Assembly: GCF_007752535.1 (NCBI RefSeq)
Contig: NZ_CP036426.1
Span: 2,728,001-2,792,000, forward strand
Direction of reading: 5' to 3'
Source of the DNA: Tautonia plasticadhaerens
Lineage (GTDB): Bacteria > Planctomycetota > Planctomycetia > Isosphaerales > Isosphaeraceae
Length of the DNA stretch: 64,000 nucleotides
Below are positions 8,425-16,988 of this stretch, piece after piece; the first letter of the stretch is position 1; each line of letters starts with the position of its first letter. The notes under the pieces were generated by a model, which worked only from the letters and a program-made list of their open reading frames with translations, was not told where the DNA came from and did no database searches. A program made the translations under genes and the position numbers.

Positions 8425-10805
8425 GGCCCTCGGCCCTCGACCGCAAGCTCTGGCGCGACTTGCGCGGCTCCGGCGTCGTGGTGCTGGCGATCGCCAGCAT
8501 CATCGCCGTGGGGGTGGCCTGCTTCGTCGCCATGCGGTCGGCCTACCACAACCTCGGCGAGGCGAAGGACCGGTACTACGCCCGGTGCCGGATGGCCGAC
8601 TTCTCGGTCGAGCTGAAGAAGGCACCGCTGTCCGACGTCTCGATCCTGGGGTCGCTGCCGGGGGTGACGGAGATCCGGCCTCGCATCCAGCAGTTCGTGA
8701 CCGTCGACCTGGAGGGGGTCGACGCGATCATCAACGGCCAGGTCCTCTCGCTGCCCGACGAGCACCGGCCGATCATCAACGACATCGTCCTCAAGCGCGG
8801 GGGCTATTTCACCGGGAGGCTCGAGGACGAGGTGATCGTCAACGACGCCTTCGCCCGGCACCACGGGCTGGGGCCCGGGGACCCGGTCCACCTGATCATG
8901 AACGACCGCCGCCGGGAGTTCCGGGTGGTCGGCACGGCGATCAGCAGTGAGTTCGTCTACCTGCTCGGCCCCGGGTCGATCGTGCCCGACCCGGCCCGGT
9001 TCGGCGTCTTCTACCTGAAGCGGAGCGACCTGGAGGCGGCCTTCGGCTTCGAGGGGGCCTGCAACCAGGTGGTCGGCCGGCTCTCCCCGGGGGTCCGGGA
9101 CCGGCCCGATGCGCTGCTCGATCGCGCCGAGCTGCTGCTGGAGGACTTCGGCGTTGCCTCGACCACGCCGAGGCGCGACCAGATCTCCAATCGGTTCCTC
9201 AGCGACGAGATCCGGCAGCTCGGCACCTTCGCCTTCGTCATGCCGGCCATCTTCCTGGCGGTGGCGGCCCTGGTCCTGAACGTCCTGATGGGACGACTGA
9301 CGGAGCAGCAGCGGACGACGATCGGCACGCTCAAGGCATTGGGATATACCGACGGGGCGTTGTATCTCCACCTGCTCAAGTTCGGGGTGGTGGTGGGGCT
9401 GATCGGCGGGCTGGTCGGCTGCGGGTTCGGGCACCTGCTGGCGGGGCTGATGACGGGGCTCTACCGGCGGTTCTTCGAGCTGCCGAGGCTGGAGAACCGG
9501 GTCTTCCCGGGCGTCATGGCTTCGGGCGTGGCGATCAGCGTCGCCTTCGCGCTGGTGGGGGTCGCCCGGGGGGCCCGAGGGGTCCTCTCGCTGGAGCCGG
9601 CCGAGGCGATGCGGCCGAAGCCGCCGGAGGGATCCCGGGTGACCTGGCCGGAGCGGATCCCGTGGCTCTGGCGGGCGATCGGCACCGGGTGGCGGATGAT
9701 CCTGCGGAACATCCTCCGAAACGGCCGGAGGAACCTCGTCGGCGTGGTGGCCTCGATGATGGCCGCCGCGCTGCTGGTGACCTCGCTGATGGGGGGGGAC
9801 GCGATCGACCGGGGCGTCGAGGTCCAGTTCTCGCTGATCCAGCGGAGCGACGTCGACCTCGGCTTCCGGGACACCCGGGGCCGGGCCGCCCTGCTGGAGG
9901 CGAGCCGCCTGCCCGGGGTCGACCTCGCCGAGCCGATGCTCAACGTCGGCTGCACCTTCCGCAACGGCCCGTTCGAGAAGCGGGCCGCCGTCACCGGCCT
10001 GGTCCCGGGGGCCCGGCTGACCTCCCCCCGTGACGCCGAGGGCCGCCCCGTGGCGGTCCCCCGGGCCGGGCTCGCCCTGGGGAAGACGCTGGCCGAACAC
10101 CTGAGGGTCGGGCCGGGCGACCTCGTCGTCTTCGAGCCGACCGAGGGGAGGAGGGAGCCGATGGCGGTCCCCGTCGTCGCCATCGTCGACAGCTTCATCG
10201 GCCTGGCGGCCTACGCCGACCTCGGCTACCTGAGCGGGCTGATCGACGAGGAGTTCGCCGTCAGCGGCGTCCAGCTCCGGGTCGACCCCCGGCCCGGGCC
10301 GCGCCGGGAACTGTTCCAGGAACTGAAGCGGCTGCCGGCGGTCCGGTCGGTGGGCGTCCGGGAGGAGATGATCGCCAGCATCCGCAAGGCGGTGGTCGAC
10401 ACCAACGCGGCGGCCACGGCGATGATGATCGCCTTCGCCGGGACGATCTTCTTCGGGACGACGCTCAACGCCTCGCTCGTCGCCCTGGCCGAGCGCCGCC
10501 GGGAGGTGGCGACGCTGCTGGTCCTGGGGCACGAGCGGTCGGCCGTCGGCCGGCTGTTCCTGGGGGAGACGCTGGTCATCAACGGCATCGGCACGCTGCT
10601 GGGCCTGCCCGCGGGCCGCGCCCTGTTCTGGGCCCTGATCCGGACGGCCCAGACCGACTCGTTCCGGATCCCGACCGCCTCGCCGTGGTCCTCCTTCGCC
10701 TGGACATTGGCCGTCGGCCTGGCGTTCAGCCTGGCGGCGCACGCGGTGGTCGCCCGGTCGATCGCCCGGCTGGACCTGCAGGAAAGCATGAGAATCCGCG
10801 AATGA
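8421..10805 (+). CDS. ABC transporter permease with two FtsX domains
   Basis: This 794-residue inner-membrane protein starts at a GTG overlapping the ATPase stop codon (GTGA). It has an N-terminal transmembrane helix at about residues 15-35, a periplasmic MacB-like domain, and a first FtsX three-helix block at about 270-400. A second helix plus periplasmic domain follows, and a final FtsX block covers the last 130 residues (TTLNASLVALAERRREVATLLVLGHE). The duplicated FtsX layout matches exporters and lipoprotein-release systems rather than importers. Substrate is unknown; the ATPase-permease-adaptor order suggests a MacAB-like or DevBCA-like exporter. Confidence 0.9.
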   Translation: MRPSALDRKLWRDLRGSGVVVLAIASIIAVGVACFVAMRSAYHNLGEAKDRYYARCRMADFSVELKKAPLSDVSILGSLPGVTEIRPRIQQFVTVDLEGVDAIINGQVLSLPDEHRPIINDIVLKRGGYFTGRLEDEVIVNDAFARHHGLGPGDPVHLIMNDRRREFRVVGTAISSEFVYLLGPGSIVPDPARFGVFYLKRSDLEAAFGFEGACNQVVGRLSPGVRDRPDALLDRAELLLEDFGVASTTPRRDQISNRFLSDEIRQLGTFAFVMPAIFLAVAALVLNVLMGRLTEQQRTTIGTLKALGYTDGALYLHLLKFGVVVGLIGGLVGCGFGHLLAGLMTGLYRRFFELPRLENRVFPGVMASGVAISVAFALVGVARGARGVLSLEPAEAMRPKPPEGSRVTWPERIPWLWRAIGTGWRMILRNILRNGRRNLVGVVASMMAAALLVTSLMGGDAIDRGVEVQFSLIQRSDVDLGFRDTRGRAALLEASRLPGVDLAEPMLNVGCTFRNGPFEKRAAVTGLVPGARLTSPRDAEGRPVAVPRAGLALGKTLAEHLRVGPGDLVVFEPTEGRREPMAVPVVAIVDSFIGLAAYADLGYLSGLIDEEFAVSGVQLRVDPRPGPRRELFQELKRLPAVRSVGVREEMIASIRKAVVDTNAAATAMMIAFAGTIFFGTTLNASLVALAERRREVATLLVLGHERSAVGRLFLGETLVINGIGTLLGLPAGRALFWALIRTAQTDSFRIPTASPWSSFAWTLAVGLAFSLAAHAVVARSIARLDLQESMRIRE

Positions 10806-10823
10806 TCGGCCCCGGGCCGATCA
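10803..10823 (+). other. 9-bp GATCGGCC-type hairpin at the permease stop codon
   Basis: TGATCGGCC and GGCCGATCA pair perfectly around CCG, and the TGA of the 5' arm is the permease stop codon. It could be a weak terminator or an mRNA-stability element between the permease and adaptor genes. The stem core recurs after the PaaK-like gene at 4637-4660. Confidence 0.4.
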
Positions 10824-10850
10824 CGCCTGGCCGAAGCGCTGGAGCCCGAC

Positions 10851-12224
10851 ATGAGCACGAGAACGATCGTCGTCCTGGCCGTTGTCGGCCTGGCCGCCGC
10901 CTCGGCGGCGGTCGCCGGGCTCGGGCCGCTGGACGGCGGCCCGGCCGTCGACGCGGCGAGGGCCCGGCCGGGGCCGATTCGGGAGTTCGTCGACGAGCAG
11001 GGCAAAACTCGGCTGCCCCGGACGTACCTCGTCTCCATGCCCTACGAGGGCCGGATCGCCCCGATCGGCCTGGAGGAGGGGGACCGGGTCGAGGCCGGGC
11101 AGGAGGTGGCCCGGCTGGTGCCCGAGGACCTGGAGATCCGGGTGGCCGAGGCGACCGCGGCCGTCTCCCGGCTCGACGCCGCGATCCGGGAGGCGGAGGA
11201 CACCCGGGTCGAGGAGGCGCTCATCGGCCAGGTCGAGGAGTTCCTCCGGTCGGTCGACCGCACCGTCGAGGCGGCCGACGAGCAGGTGAAGGCCGGGGAG
11301 GCGGTCCTCGGCTTCGCCGACTCGAACCTCCGACGCCGTCGGGCCCTGGCCCGGCGGGACGCCGCCTCGGAGGAGGACCTCAACCGGGCCGAGATGGAGC
11401 AGGCCCAGGCGGCCGTCGACTACCGGACCGACGTCCTCACGGCCAGCGCCCTGCGGTCGATGCAGGCGGCCTTCTCGCTCACCCCGATGATCATCCGCCG
11501 GTATATCGAGACGAAACAATTAAACGTCTCCGTGCTCGAACGCGAGAAGGCCGAGGCGGAAGCCCGGCTGGAGCAGGTGCTCCTGGACCGGAGTCGGGGG
11601 ACCCTGACCAGCCCGGTCGACGGCGTCGTGCTCGCCCGGGAGGTGAGCAACGAGCGGCTGCTCCAGGCCGGGGCGACGCTCCTGGAGATCGGCGACCTGA
11701 CGACGCTGGAGGTGGAGGCCGAGGTGCTCACGCAGGAGGCCGCCCGGGTCGAGCCGGGCCAGCCGGTCGAGCTGCTCGGCGCCTCGGCCGGCGGCGACCC
11801 GGTGCCGGGCTCGGTCCGGAGGGTCAACCCGGCCGGGTTCACCAAGCTCAGCTCCCTGGGGGTGGAGCAGCAGCGGGTGACGGTCGTCGTGGCGATCGAC
11901 CCCGAGGCGCTGGGACGCCTGCTGGAGCGGGGACACCTCGGCGTCGGCTATCGGGTGGACGTCCGGATCCTGACGGCGGAGAAGTCCCGGGCGCTGCTCG
12001 TGCCGAGGCCGGCCCTGTTCCGGGGGCTGGACGGCCGCTGGGAGGTCTTCGCCATCCGGGGGGGCAGGGTCGAGCGGAATCCGGTGGCCGTCGGCCTGAT
12101 GAACGACCGCTGGGCCGAGGTCCGGGACGGCCTGGCCGAGGGCGACCTCGTGATCCCCGCCCCCGAGGCCGACCTGGAACCGGGCATGAGGGTGCGGCCG
12201 GTCGTGTCGGCGGCCGGGGCGTGA
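10851..12224 (+). CDS. HlyD-family periplasmic adaptor (membrane fusion protein)
   Basis: The 457-residue protein has an N-terminal signal anchor at about residues 5-24. A lipoyl-like half motif (MPYEGRIAPIGLEEGDRVEAGQEVARL) is followed by a long Glu/Ala/Arg helical hairpin at about 100-240. The second lipoyl half is TSPVDGVVLAREVSNERLLQAGATLLEIGDL, then a beta-barrel domain. This is the standard adaptor architecture that bridges an inner-membrane pump to an outer-membrane channel. It is the third gene of the ABC export set starting at 7678. No outer-membrane factor is adjacent. Confidence 0.9.
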   Translation: MSTRTIVVLAVVGLAAASAAVAGLGPLDGGPAVDAARARPGPIREFVDEQGKTRLPRTYLVSMPYEGRIAPIGLEEGDRVEAGQEVARLVPEDLEIRVAEATAAVSRLDAAIREAEDTRVEEALIGQVEEFLRSVDRTVEAADEQVKAGEAVLGFADSNLRRRRALARRDAASEEDLNRAEMEQAQAAVDYRTDVLTASALRSMQAAFSLTPMIIRRYIETKQLNVSVLEREKAEAEARLEQVLLDRSRGTLTSPVDGVVLAREVSNERLLQAGATLLEIGDLTTLEVEAEVLTQEAARVEPGQPVELLGASAGGDPVPGSVRRVNPAGFTKLSSLGVEQQRVTVVVAIDPEALGRLLERGHLGVGYRVDVRILTAEKSRALLVPRPALFRGLDGRWEVFAIRGGRVERNPVAVGLMNDRWAEVRDGLAEGDLVIPAPEADLEPGMRVRPVVSAAGA

Positions 12225-12369
12225 GCCCTCGTGGCCGTCGCCGGATTCCCCGATGGAAGGAAATGGCCGGGCACCTTGAACCGCGCCTACAGTAACCCCG
12301 GCACGCCCCGGACGCGTCGATCCGGGGCCGCGACCACGAGGCATCACCCCGGATCGAGGAAACTCAGCC

Positions 12370-12579
12370 ATGGCGACCGACCTCGCCGACACCCGGACCT
12401 GGCCCGACCTGGCGATCGGCCTGTACGACAGGCTCACCGGCCGCGGCTCGGAGATCATCTACGAGTTCGACAACTTCGAGCTGTTCATCCCCAGCAGCGC
12501 CTCAGAGCAGGCGGCCCACGCCAAGTGGCGGATGAACGGCACGCTGCGGATCCGCACCCGAGACAACGCGAACGGGTGA
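12370..12579 (+). CDS. Small conserved-looking protein of unknown function
   Basis: This 69-residue soluble protein starts at an ATG at 12370 after GAGGAAA. It has a well-formed composition (DLADTRTWPDLAIGLYDRL, then a mixed alpha/beta stretch with EFDNFELFIPSS and a basic end RTRDN). It has no signal peptide, membrane helix or known motif. The next small gene begins eight bases after its stop, so the two are probably co-transcribed and may act together. I do not recognise the family. Confidence 0.65.
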   Translation: MATDLADTRTWPDLAIGLYDRLTGRGSEIIYEFDNFELFIPSSASEQAAHAKWRMNGTLRIRTRDNANG

Positions 12580-12586
12580 TGATGCG

Positions 12587-13003
12587 ATGGACCGCCCGCT
12601 GGAGATCGAGGGGGAGCTGCAGCTCGATTACGAGGGCGGCTCCGCCCAAATCCACATCCGGGACGAGACGGTCGACGTCGAGTTGCCCGGTGCCCGGTCG
12701 GCCCTGGCCCTGACCCGGCAAGTCTCCCCCTCGATCCGCAGGGACGGACTCCGACGCGCCGACGCCGCCCTCCGGGGTGCCGGGCTCGTCGGCCGGATCC
12801 GGATCCGGGGGCGGACCGTCGCCCGGATCGGCGGCAATGCCGAGCCGGGACCGCTGGCCCGGCTGCTGGGGGTCGACCCGCTGGCCCTGAGCCTCTTCTC
12901 ATTCCTCGGGGCGGCGCTCGACCGCCGCAAGGCCACGACAACGGCGGGTCCCCCGGGGATGGGCGGCCCGGGTGATCCCCCCACTCCCGCACGGGGCGGG
13001 TGA
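12587..13003 (+). CDS. Unknown protein paired with the preceding small gene
   Basis: This 138-residue protein starts at an ATG eight bases after the previous stop. The first 45 residues alternate charged and hydrophobic residues in a beta-like pattern (EIEGELQLDYEGGSAQIHIRDE). The middle is basic (RRDGLRRADAALRGAGLVGRIRIRGRTVARIGG). A short hydrophobic stretch (DPLALSLFSFLGAAL) comes before a Pro/Gly-rich tail. No known domain is evident. The arrangement suggests a two-gene unit with 12370-12579. Confidence 0.6.
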   Translation: MDRPLEIEGELQLDYEGGSAQIHIRDETVDVELPGARSALALTRQVSPSIRRDGLRRADAALRGAGLVGRIRIRGRTVARIGGNAEPGPLARLLGVDPLALSLFSFLGAALDRRKATTTAGPPGMGGPGDPPTPARGG

Positions 13004-13116
13004 CCCCTGCCGGATGGCGAATGTCGGGGCCGGGTGCCGGCAATCGCCCCTCGTCGGGATCGCCGACCCCACCCTCATCCCCTCGCCCATCACCCTCGTC
13101 CGGACGCGACCGAGCC

Positions 13117-14688
13117 ATGAAACCGATCCTCGTCACCGGCGCCACCGGCTACATCGGCGGTCGGCTCATCCCGATGCTGCTCGAGCGTGGGTACAGCGTC
13201 CGATGCCTGGCACGCGACCCGAAGAAGCTGGAGGGGAGGCCCTGGACGGATCGGGTGCAGGTCGTCCGGGGAGACGTGCTCGACCCGGACTCGCTCCGGG
13301 CGGCGCTGGTCGGCTGCCCTTCGGCCTACTACCTCGTGCATTCGATGGTGGCCGGCGAAGGCTCGTTCATCGACCGCGACCGCGCCGCCGCCCGCAACTT
13401 CGCCTCGGCGGCCGAGTCGGCCGGGCTGGACCGGGTCGTCTACCTCGGCGGCCTCGGCCGGAGGGCCGACGACCTGTCTCCCCACCTGGCGAGCCGGCAG
13501 GAAGTAGGGGACATCCTCCGGGGGGGGGCGGTCCCCGTCACCGAGCTCCGGGCGGCCATGATCATCGGCTCGGGCAGCGCCTCGTTCGAGATGATGCGGT
13601 CGCTCATCAAGCGGCTGCCGGTGATGATCTGCCCGAGGTGGGTCAGCACGAGGAACCAGCCGATCGCCGTCCGGGACGTGCTCGCCTACCTCGTCGGCTG
13701 CCTGGAGGAGCCGAGGACCGCCGGGCGGACCCTCGACGTCGGCGGGCCGGACATCCTGACGTACAAGGAGATGATGATCCGCTTCGCGGCGATCCTCGGC
13801 CTGAGGAGGAGGATCGTCGTCGTGCCGGTGCTCACGCCGACGCTGTCGGCCTACTGGATCAACCTGGTGACGCCGATCCCGGCGGCCCTGGCCTTCCCGC
13901 TGGTCGAGGGCCTGAAGTCGGAGGTCATCTGCCAGAACGACGGGATCCGAAGGCTCGTGCCGATCACCCCCACCCCCTTCGGCGAGGCGGTGCAGCGGGC
14001 CCTGGACAAGGTGGCCGAGAACGACGTCTCGACCCGATGGGCCAACGCCGCCCTCCCGAGCCGGGCCGCCCTGCTCCGGCGGCCGAAATTCGAGCCCGAT
14101 TCGTTCCCGCTCCGCGACGTGCAGCGCAAGGAGGCCGACGCCCCCGCCCCGGCCCTCTTCGACCGGGTCAAGCGGATCGGGGGATCGACCGGCTACTACT
14201 ACGGTGACGCCCTCTGGCGGATCCGGGGTGCGATGGACCGGGTCGTCGGCGGCGTCGGCCTGAGGAGGGGGAGGCGGGATCCGGTCCGGATCTACATCGG
14301 CGACGCCCTGGACTTCTGGAGGGTCGAGGATTTCGTCCCCGGCCGTCGCCTGCTGCTGCACGCCGAGATGCGGGTGCCGGGCGAAGCCTGGCTGGAGTTC
14401 CGGGTCGACCCGATCGGCGAACGGCGGTCGGTGCTGACGCAGACGGCCTACTTCAAGCCCTCGAAGTTCTGGGGCCGGCTGTACTGGTACGCGAGCCTGC
14501 CGGCCCACCTGTTCATCTTCTCGGGGATGGCGAGCAGCATCGTCCGGTCGGCCGAGGCCGCCTGCGACAGCCGGCCCCCACCCCGCGACGACGAGGAGGA
14601 CCAACCGACGGCCGGCAAGGCCGGGCCGCCGATGGTGATCGACCAGCCCGAGGGGAGGGCGACGACGGCGGGAGGCGCGAGCCGGTAG
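13117..14688 (+). CDS. SDR/NmrA-like NAD(P)-binding protein with C-terminal DUF2867
   Basis: The 523-residue protein starts at an ATG at 13117. Residues 1-250 form an atypical short-chain dehydrogenase domain, with nucleotide-binding GATGYIGGR at about 8-16 and strand-turn segments VRGDVLDPDSL and YYLVHSM. Residues from about 355 onward (GYYYGDALWRIRGAMDRVVGG, then WRVEDFVPGRRLLLHAEMRVPGEAWLEF) match my memory of DUF2867. This fusion is a known architecture often annotated as 'SDR family oxidoreductase / DUF2867'; the substrate is unknown. The tail is low-complexity and charged. Confidence 0.85.
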   Translation: MKPILVTGATGYIGGRLIPMLLERGYSVRCLARDPKKLEGRPWTDRVQVVRGDVLDPDSLRAALVGCPSAYYLVHSMVAGEGSFIDRDRAAARNFASAAESAGLDRVVYLGGLGRRADDLSPHLASRQEVGDILRGGAVPVTELRAAMIIGSGSASFEMMRSLIKRLPVMICPRWVSTRNQPIAVRDVLAYLVGCLEEPRTAGRTLDVGGPDILTYKEMMIRFAAILGLRRRIVVVPVLTPTLSAYWINLVTPIPAALAFPLVEGLKSEVICQNDGIRRLVPITPTPFGEAVQRALDKVAENDVSTRWANAALPSRAALLRRPKFEPDSFPLRDVQRKEADAPAPALFDRVKRIGGSTGYYYGDALWRIRGAMDRVVGGVGLRRGRRDPVRIYIGDALDFWRVEDFVPGRRLLLHAEMRVPGEAWLEFRVDPIGERRSVLTQTAYFKPSKFWGRLYWYASLPAHLFIFSGMASSIVRSAEAACDSRPPPRDDEEDQPTAGKAGPPMVIDQPEGRATTAGGASR

Positions 14689-14776
14689 CGTCGGCCGGGA
14701 CGAGGCCCTACCCTGGGACGCATCGATCGCCCTAGGTCCGGCGATCGCAGGCCCCCTGGAAGGGAGTTCCCCCACG

Positions 14777-15682
14777 ATGCCCCCGATCTCCCGACGCTCG
14801 TTCCTCGGCGCCGCCGCGACGACCGCCGCCGCCTCGGCCCTCGGCCCGGTGCCGGTCGCCCGGGCGATCGACCCGATCCGACGCACCCGCCCCAGCCACC
14901 TGAAGCTGAGCATCGCCGCCTACTCCTACCGGCAGTTCCTCACCGGCGACCAGCCGACGATGGACCTGTTCGACTTCGTCGACCTGGCCGCCGACATGGG
15001 GCTGGACGCGGTCGAGCCGACCTCCTATTACTTCCCGGCCGACGTGTCGGACGAGTACCTGCACGCGCTCCGACGCCACGCCTTCCTGCTGGGGCTGGAC
15101 GTCTCCGGCACGGCGATCGGCAACGACTTCTGCGTCGCCCCCGGCCCGGAGCGGGAGGAGCAGCTGGAACTGGCCCGCTCCTGGATCGACCGCGCCGCCG
15201 CCCTGAACGCCCCGGTCATCCGCGTCTTCGCCGGCCGGACGCCGAGGGGGGACAGCGAGGAGGAGGCCGTCGCCCGGGCGATCGAGGGCTTCAACGCCGT
15301 CCTGCCGTATGCCGAGGAGAAGGGGGTGGTGCTCGCCCTGGAGAACCACGGCGGGATCACGGCCACGGTCGACCAGATGATGAGGCTGATCGAGGGGATC
15401 GACCACCCCTACTTCGCCGTCAACCTCGACACGGGGAACTTCCACACCTCGGACCCCTACGGCGACCTCGCCCGGATCGCCCCCTATGCGGTGAACGTGC
15501 AGGTGAAGACCGAAATCGCCCCGGAGGGCGGGCCGAAGCGGGAGGCCGACCTGTCGAAGCTCGTCGGCATCCTCCGGGACGTGAAGTACTCCGGCTACGT
15601 CGTCCTGGAGTACGAGGCGAGCGACGACCCGATGACGGCCATCCCCCGGCACGTCGAGCAGCTCCGGGGGCTGGTCGGCTGA
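14777..15682 (+). CDS. Tat-exported sugar phosphate isomerase/epimerase-like (AP endonuclease family 2 fold)
   Basis: The 301-residue protein begins with a twin-arginine leader, SRRSFLGAAATTAAASAL, cleaved probably near ARA-ID (residues 30-31). The mature part shows TIM-barrel xylose-isomerase-like features: a strand-end Glu (DAVEPTSYY), VLALENHGG with conserved Glu, Asn and His, the metal-site motif AVNLDTGNFH, and a final VVLEYEA. These fit metal-dependent sugar isomerases or epimerases of the IolE/YcjR group. Planctomycetes carry many exported paralogues, probably acting on carbohydrate breakdown products in the periplasm; the exact substrate is not evident. Confidence 0.88.
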   Translation: MPPISRRSFLGAAATTAAASALGPVPVARAIDPIRRTRPSHLKLSIAAYSYRQFLTGDQPTMDLFDFVDLAADMGLDAVEPTSYYFPADVSDEYLHALRRHAFLLGLDVSGTAIGNDFCVAPGPEREEQLELARSWIDRAAALNAPVIRVFAGRTPRGDSEEEAVARAIEGFNAVLPYAEEKGVVLALENHGGITATVDQMMRLIEGIDHPYFAVNLDTGNFHTSDPYGDLARIAPYAVNVQVKTEIAPEGGPKREADLSKLVGILRDVKYSGYVVLEYEASDDPMTAIPRHVEQLRGLVG

Positions 15683-15718
15683 CCCCGGGATCGGCCGCGA
15701 CCGGGGACCGGGCCCGAT

Positions 15719-15748
15719 TTGCCCGGGACGCCCCGGCTCGGCTACAAT
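15719..15748 (+). promoter_or_regulatory. Candidate sigma-70 promoter for dprA
   Basis: TTGCCC (15719-15724) and TACAAT (15743-15748) are separated by 18 bases, about 77 bases upstream of the dprA GTG. Four of six and five of six positions match the consensus. No experimental support. Confidence 0.5.
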
Positions 15749-15824
15749 CCCGGCCGCCCTCCCCGGAGGCCGGACGGGATCGCCGCCGGCCCCGGGAGTT
15801 TGCCCCGAGACCCCGAGGCCGACC

Positions 15825-16946
15825 GTGCCCGACCCCGGAGACGATCGCGCGCTGCTCGACCTGATCTGCCTGACGATGACCCCCGGGGTCGGGCCGCTCA
15901 CCAGCCGGGCCCTGATCGAGCACTTCGGCGACGTGGGGTCGATCCTCTCCGCCTCGCTCGCCGAGCTGAAGCGGGTGCCCGGCGTCGGGCCGAAGCTGGC
16001 CGAGAAGATCGCCTCGGGCCGCAAGGACCTCGACCCCCAGGTCGAGCTGGAACGCTGCCGACAGCGGGGCGTGCGGCTAATCCCGTTCGATTCGCCCGAC
16101 TACCCCGAGTCGCTGAAATCGATCCCCGACCCCCCGCTGCTGCTCTACGTCCGGGGGGAGCTGACCCCGGCCGACCAGCTCGCCATCGCCCTGGTCGGCG
16201 CCCGGAAGTCGACCCCCTACGGGATGAGGGTGGCCGAGCGGCTGGCGGGCTCGCTGGCCCGGGTCGGCCTGACGGTCGTCTCGGGCTTGGCCCGGGGGAT
16301 CGACGCGGCGGCCCACCGGGGGGCGATCCGGGCCGGGGGGCGGACGATCGCCGTGCTCGGCAACGGGCTGGGGTCGATCTACCCGCCGGAGCACGGCCCG
16401 CTGGCCGATGAGGTCGCCGCCCACGGCGCCGTGATCAGCGAGCACGCGATGGAGCAGCAGCCGCTGGCCGGCCTGTTCCCGCAGCGGAACCGGCTGATCG
16501 CCGGGCTGAGCCTGGGGGTGGTGGTCGTCGAGGCGGCGCCCCGGAGCGGGTCGCTGTCGACGGCGTCGCACGCGATGGAGCAGAACCGGGAGGTCTTCGC
16601 CGTGCCCGGGCCGATCGACAGCCTCGCCAGCCGGGGCTGCCACGCCCTGATCCGGGACGGGGCCCGGCTGGTCGAGACGGTCGACGACATCCTGGAGGAA
16701 CTCGGGCCGCTGGCCCGGGCGGTGCAAGCGACCCCCGAGTCCCCGGCCGTGCGGCACCCGGCCGAGCTGTCGCTCTCGGAACACGAGCGTGCGCTTCTCG
16801 GCCACCTGGACGACCTGCCCCGGGGGATCGACGAGCTGATCGTCCGGACGGGCCTCGCGCCGTCGCAGGTCATGGCGACGCTGGCCGTCCTGGAGATGCG
16901 ACGGCTGATCCGAAGGGCCGCGGGGAACCAGTTCAGCCGGGTCTGA
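15825..16946 (+). CDS. dprA: DNA-processing protein DprA
   Basis: DprA protects incoming single-stranded DNA during natural transformation and loads RecA on it. The 373-residue protein starts at a GTG at 15825. An N-terminal helix-hairpin-helix region (ALIEHFGDVGSILSASLAELKRVPGVGPKLAEKI) precedes the Rossmann-like core. That core carries VGARKSTPYGMRVAERLA, VSGLARGIDAAAHRGA, AVLGNGLGSIYPPEH, FPQRNRLIAGLS and EAAPRSGSLSTASHAMEQNREVFAVPG, all hallmark segments. A C-terminal winged-helix domain follows. No other competence gene is in the window. Confidence 0.96.
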   Translation: MPDPGDDRALLDLICLTMTPGVGPLTSRALIEHFGDVGSILSASLAELKRVPGVGPKLAEKIASGRKDLDPQVELERCRQRGVRLIPFDSPDYPESLKSIPDPPLLLYVRGELTPADQLAIALVGARKSTPYGMRVAERLAGSLARVGLTVVSGLARGIDAAAHRGAIRAGGRTIAVLGNGLGSIYPPEHGPLADEVAAHGAVISEHAMEQQPLAGLFPQRNRLIAGLSLGVVVVEAAPRSGSLSTASHAMEQNREVFAVPGPIDSLASRGCHALIRDGARLVETVDDILEELGPLARAVQATPESPAVRHPAELSLSEHERALLGHLDDLPRGIDELIVRTGLAPSQVMATLAVLEMRRLIRRAAGNQFSRV

Positions 16947-16988
16947 TCCGGGGACACCCGGCCGGCGCGGGTCGCCCGACGCCCCGGA

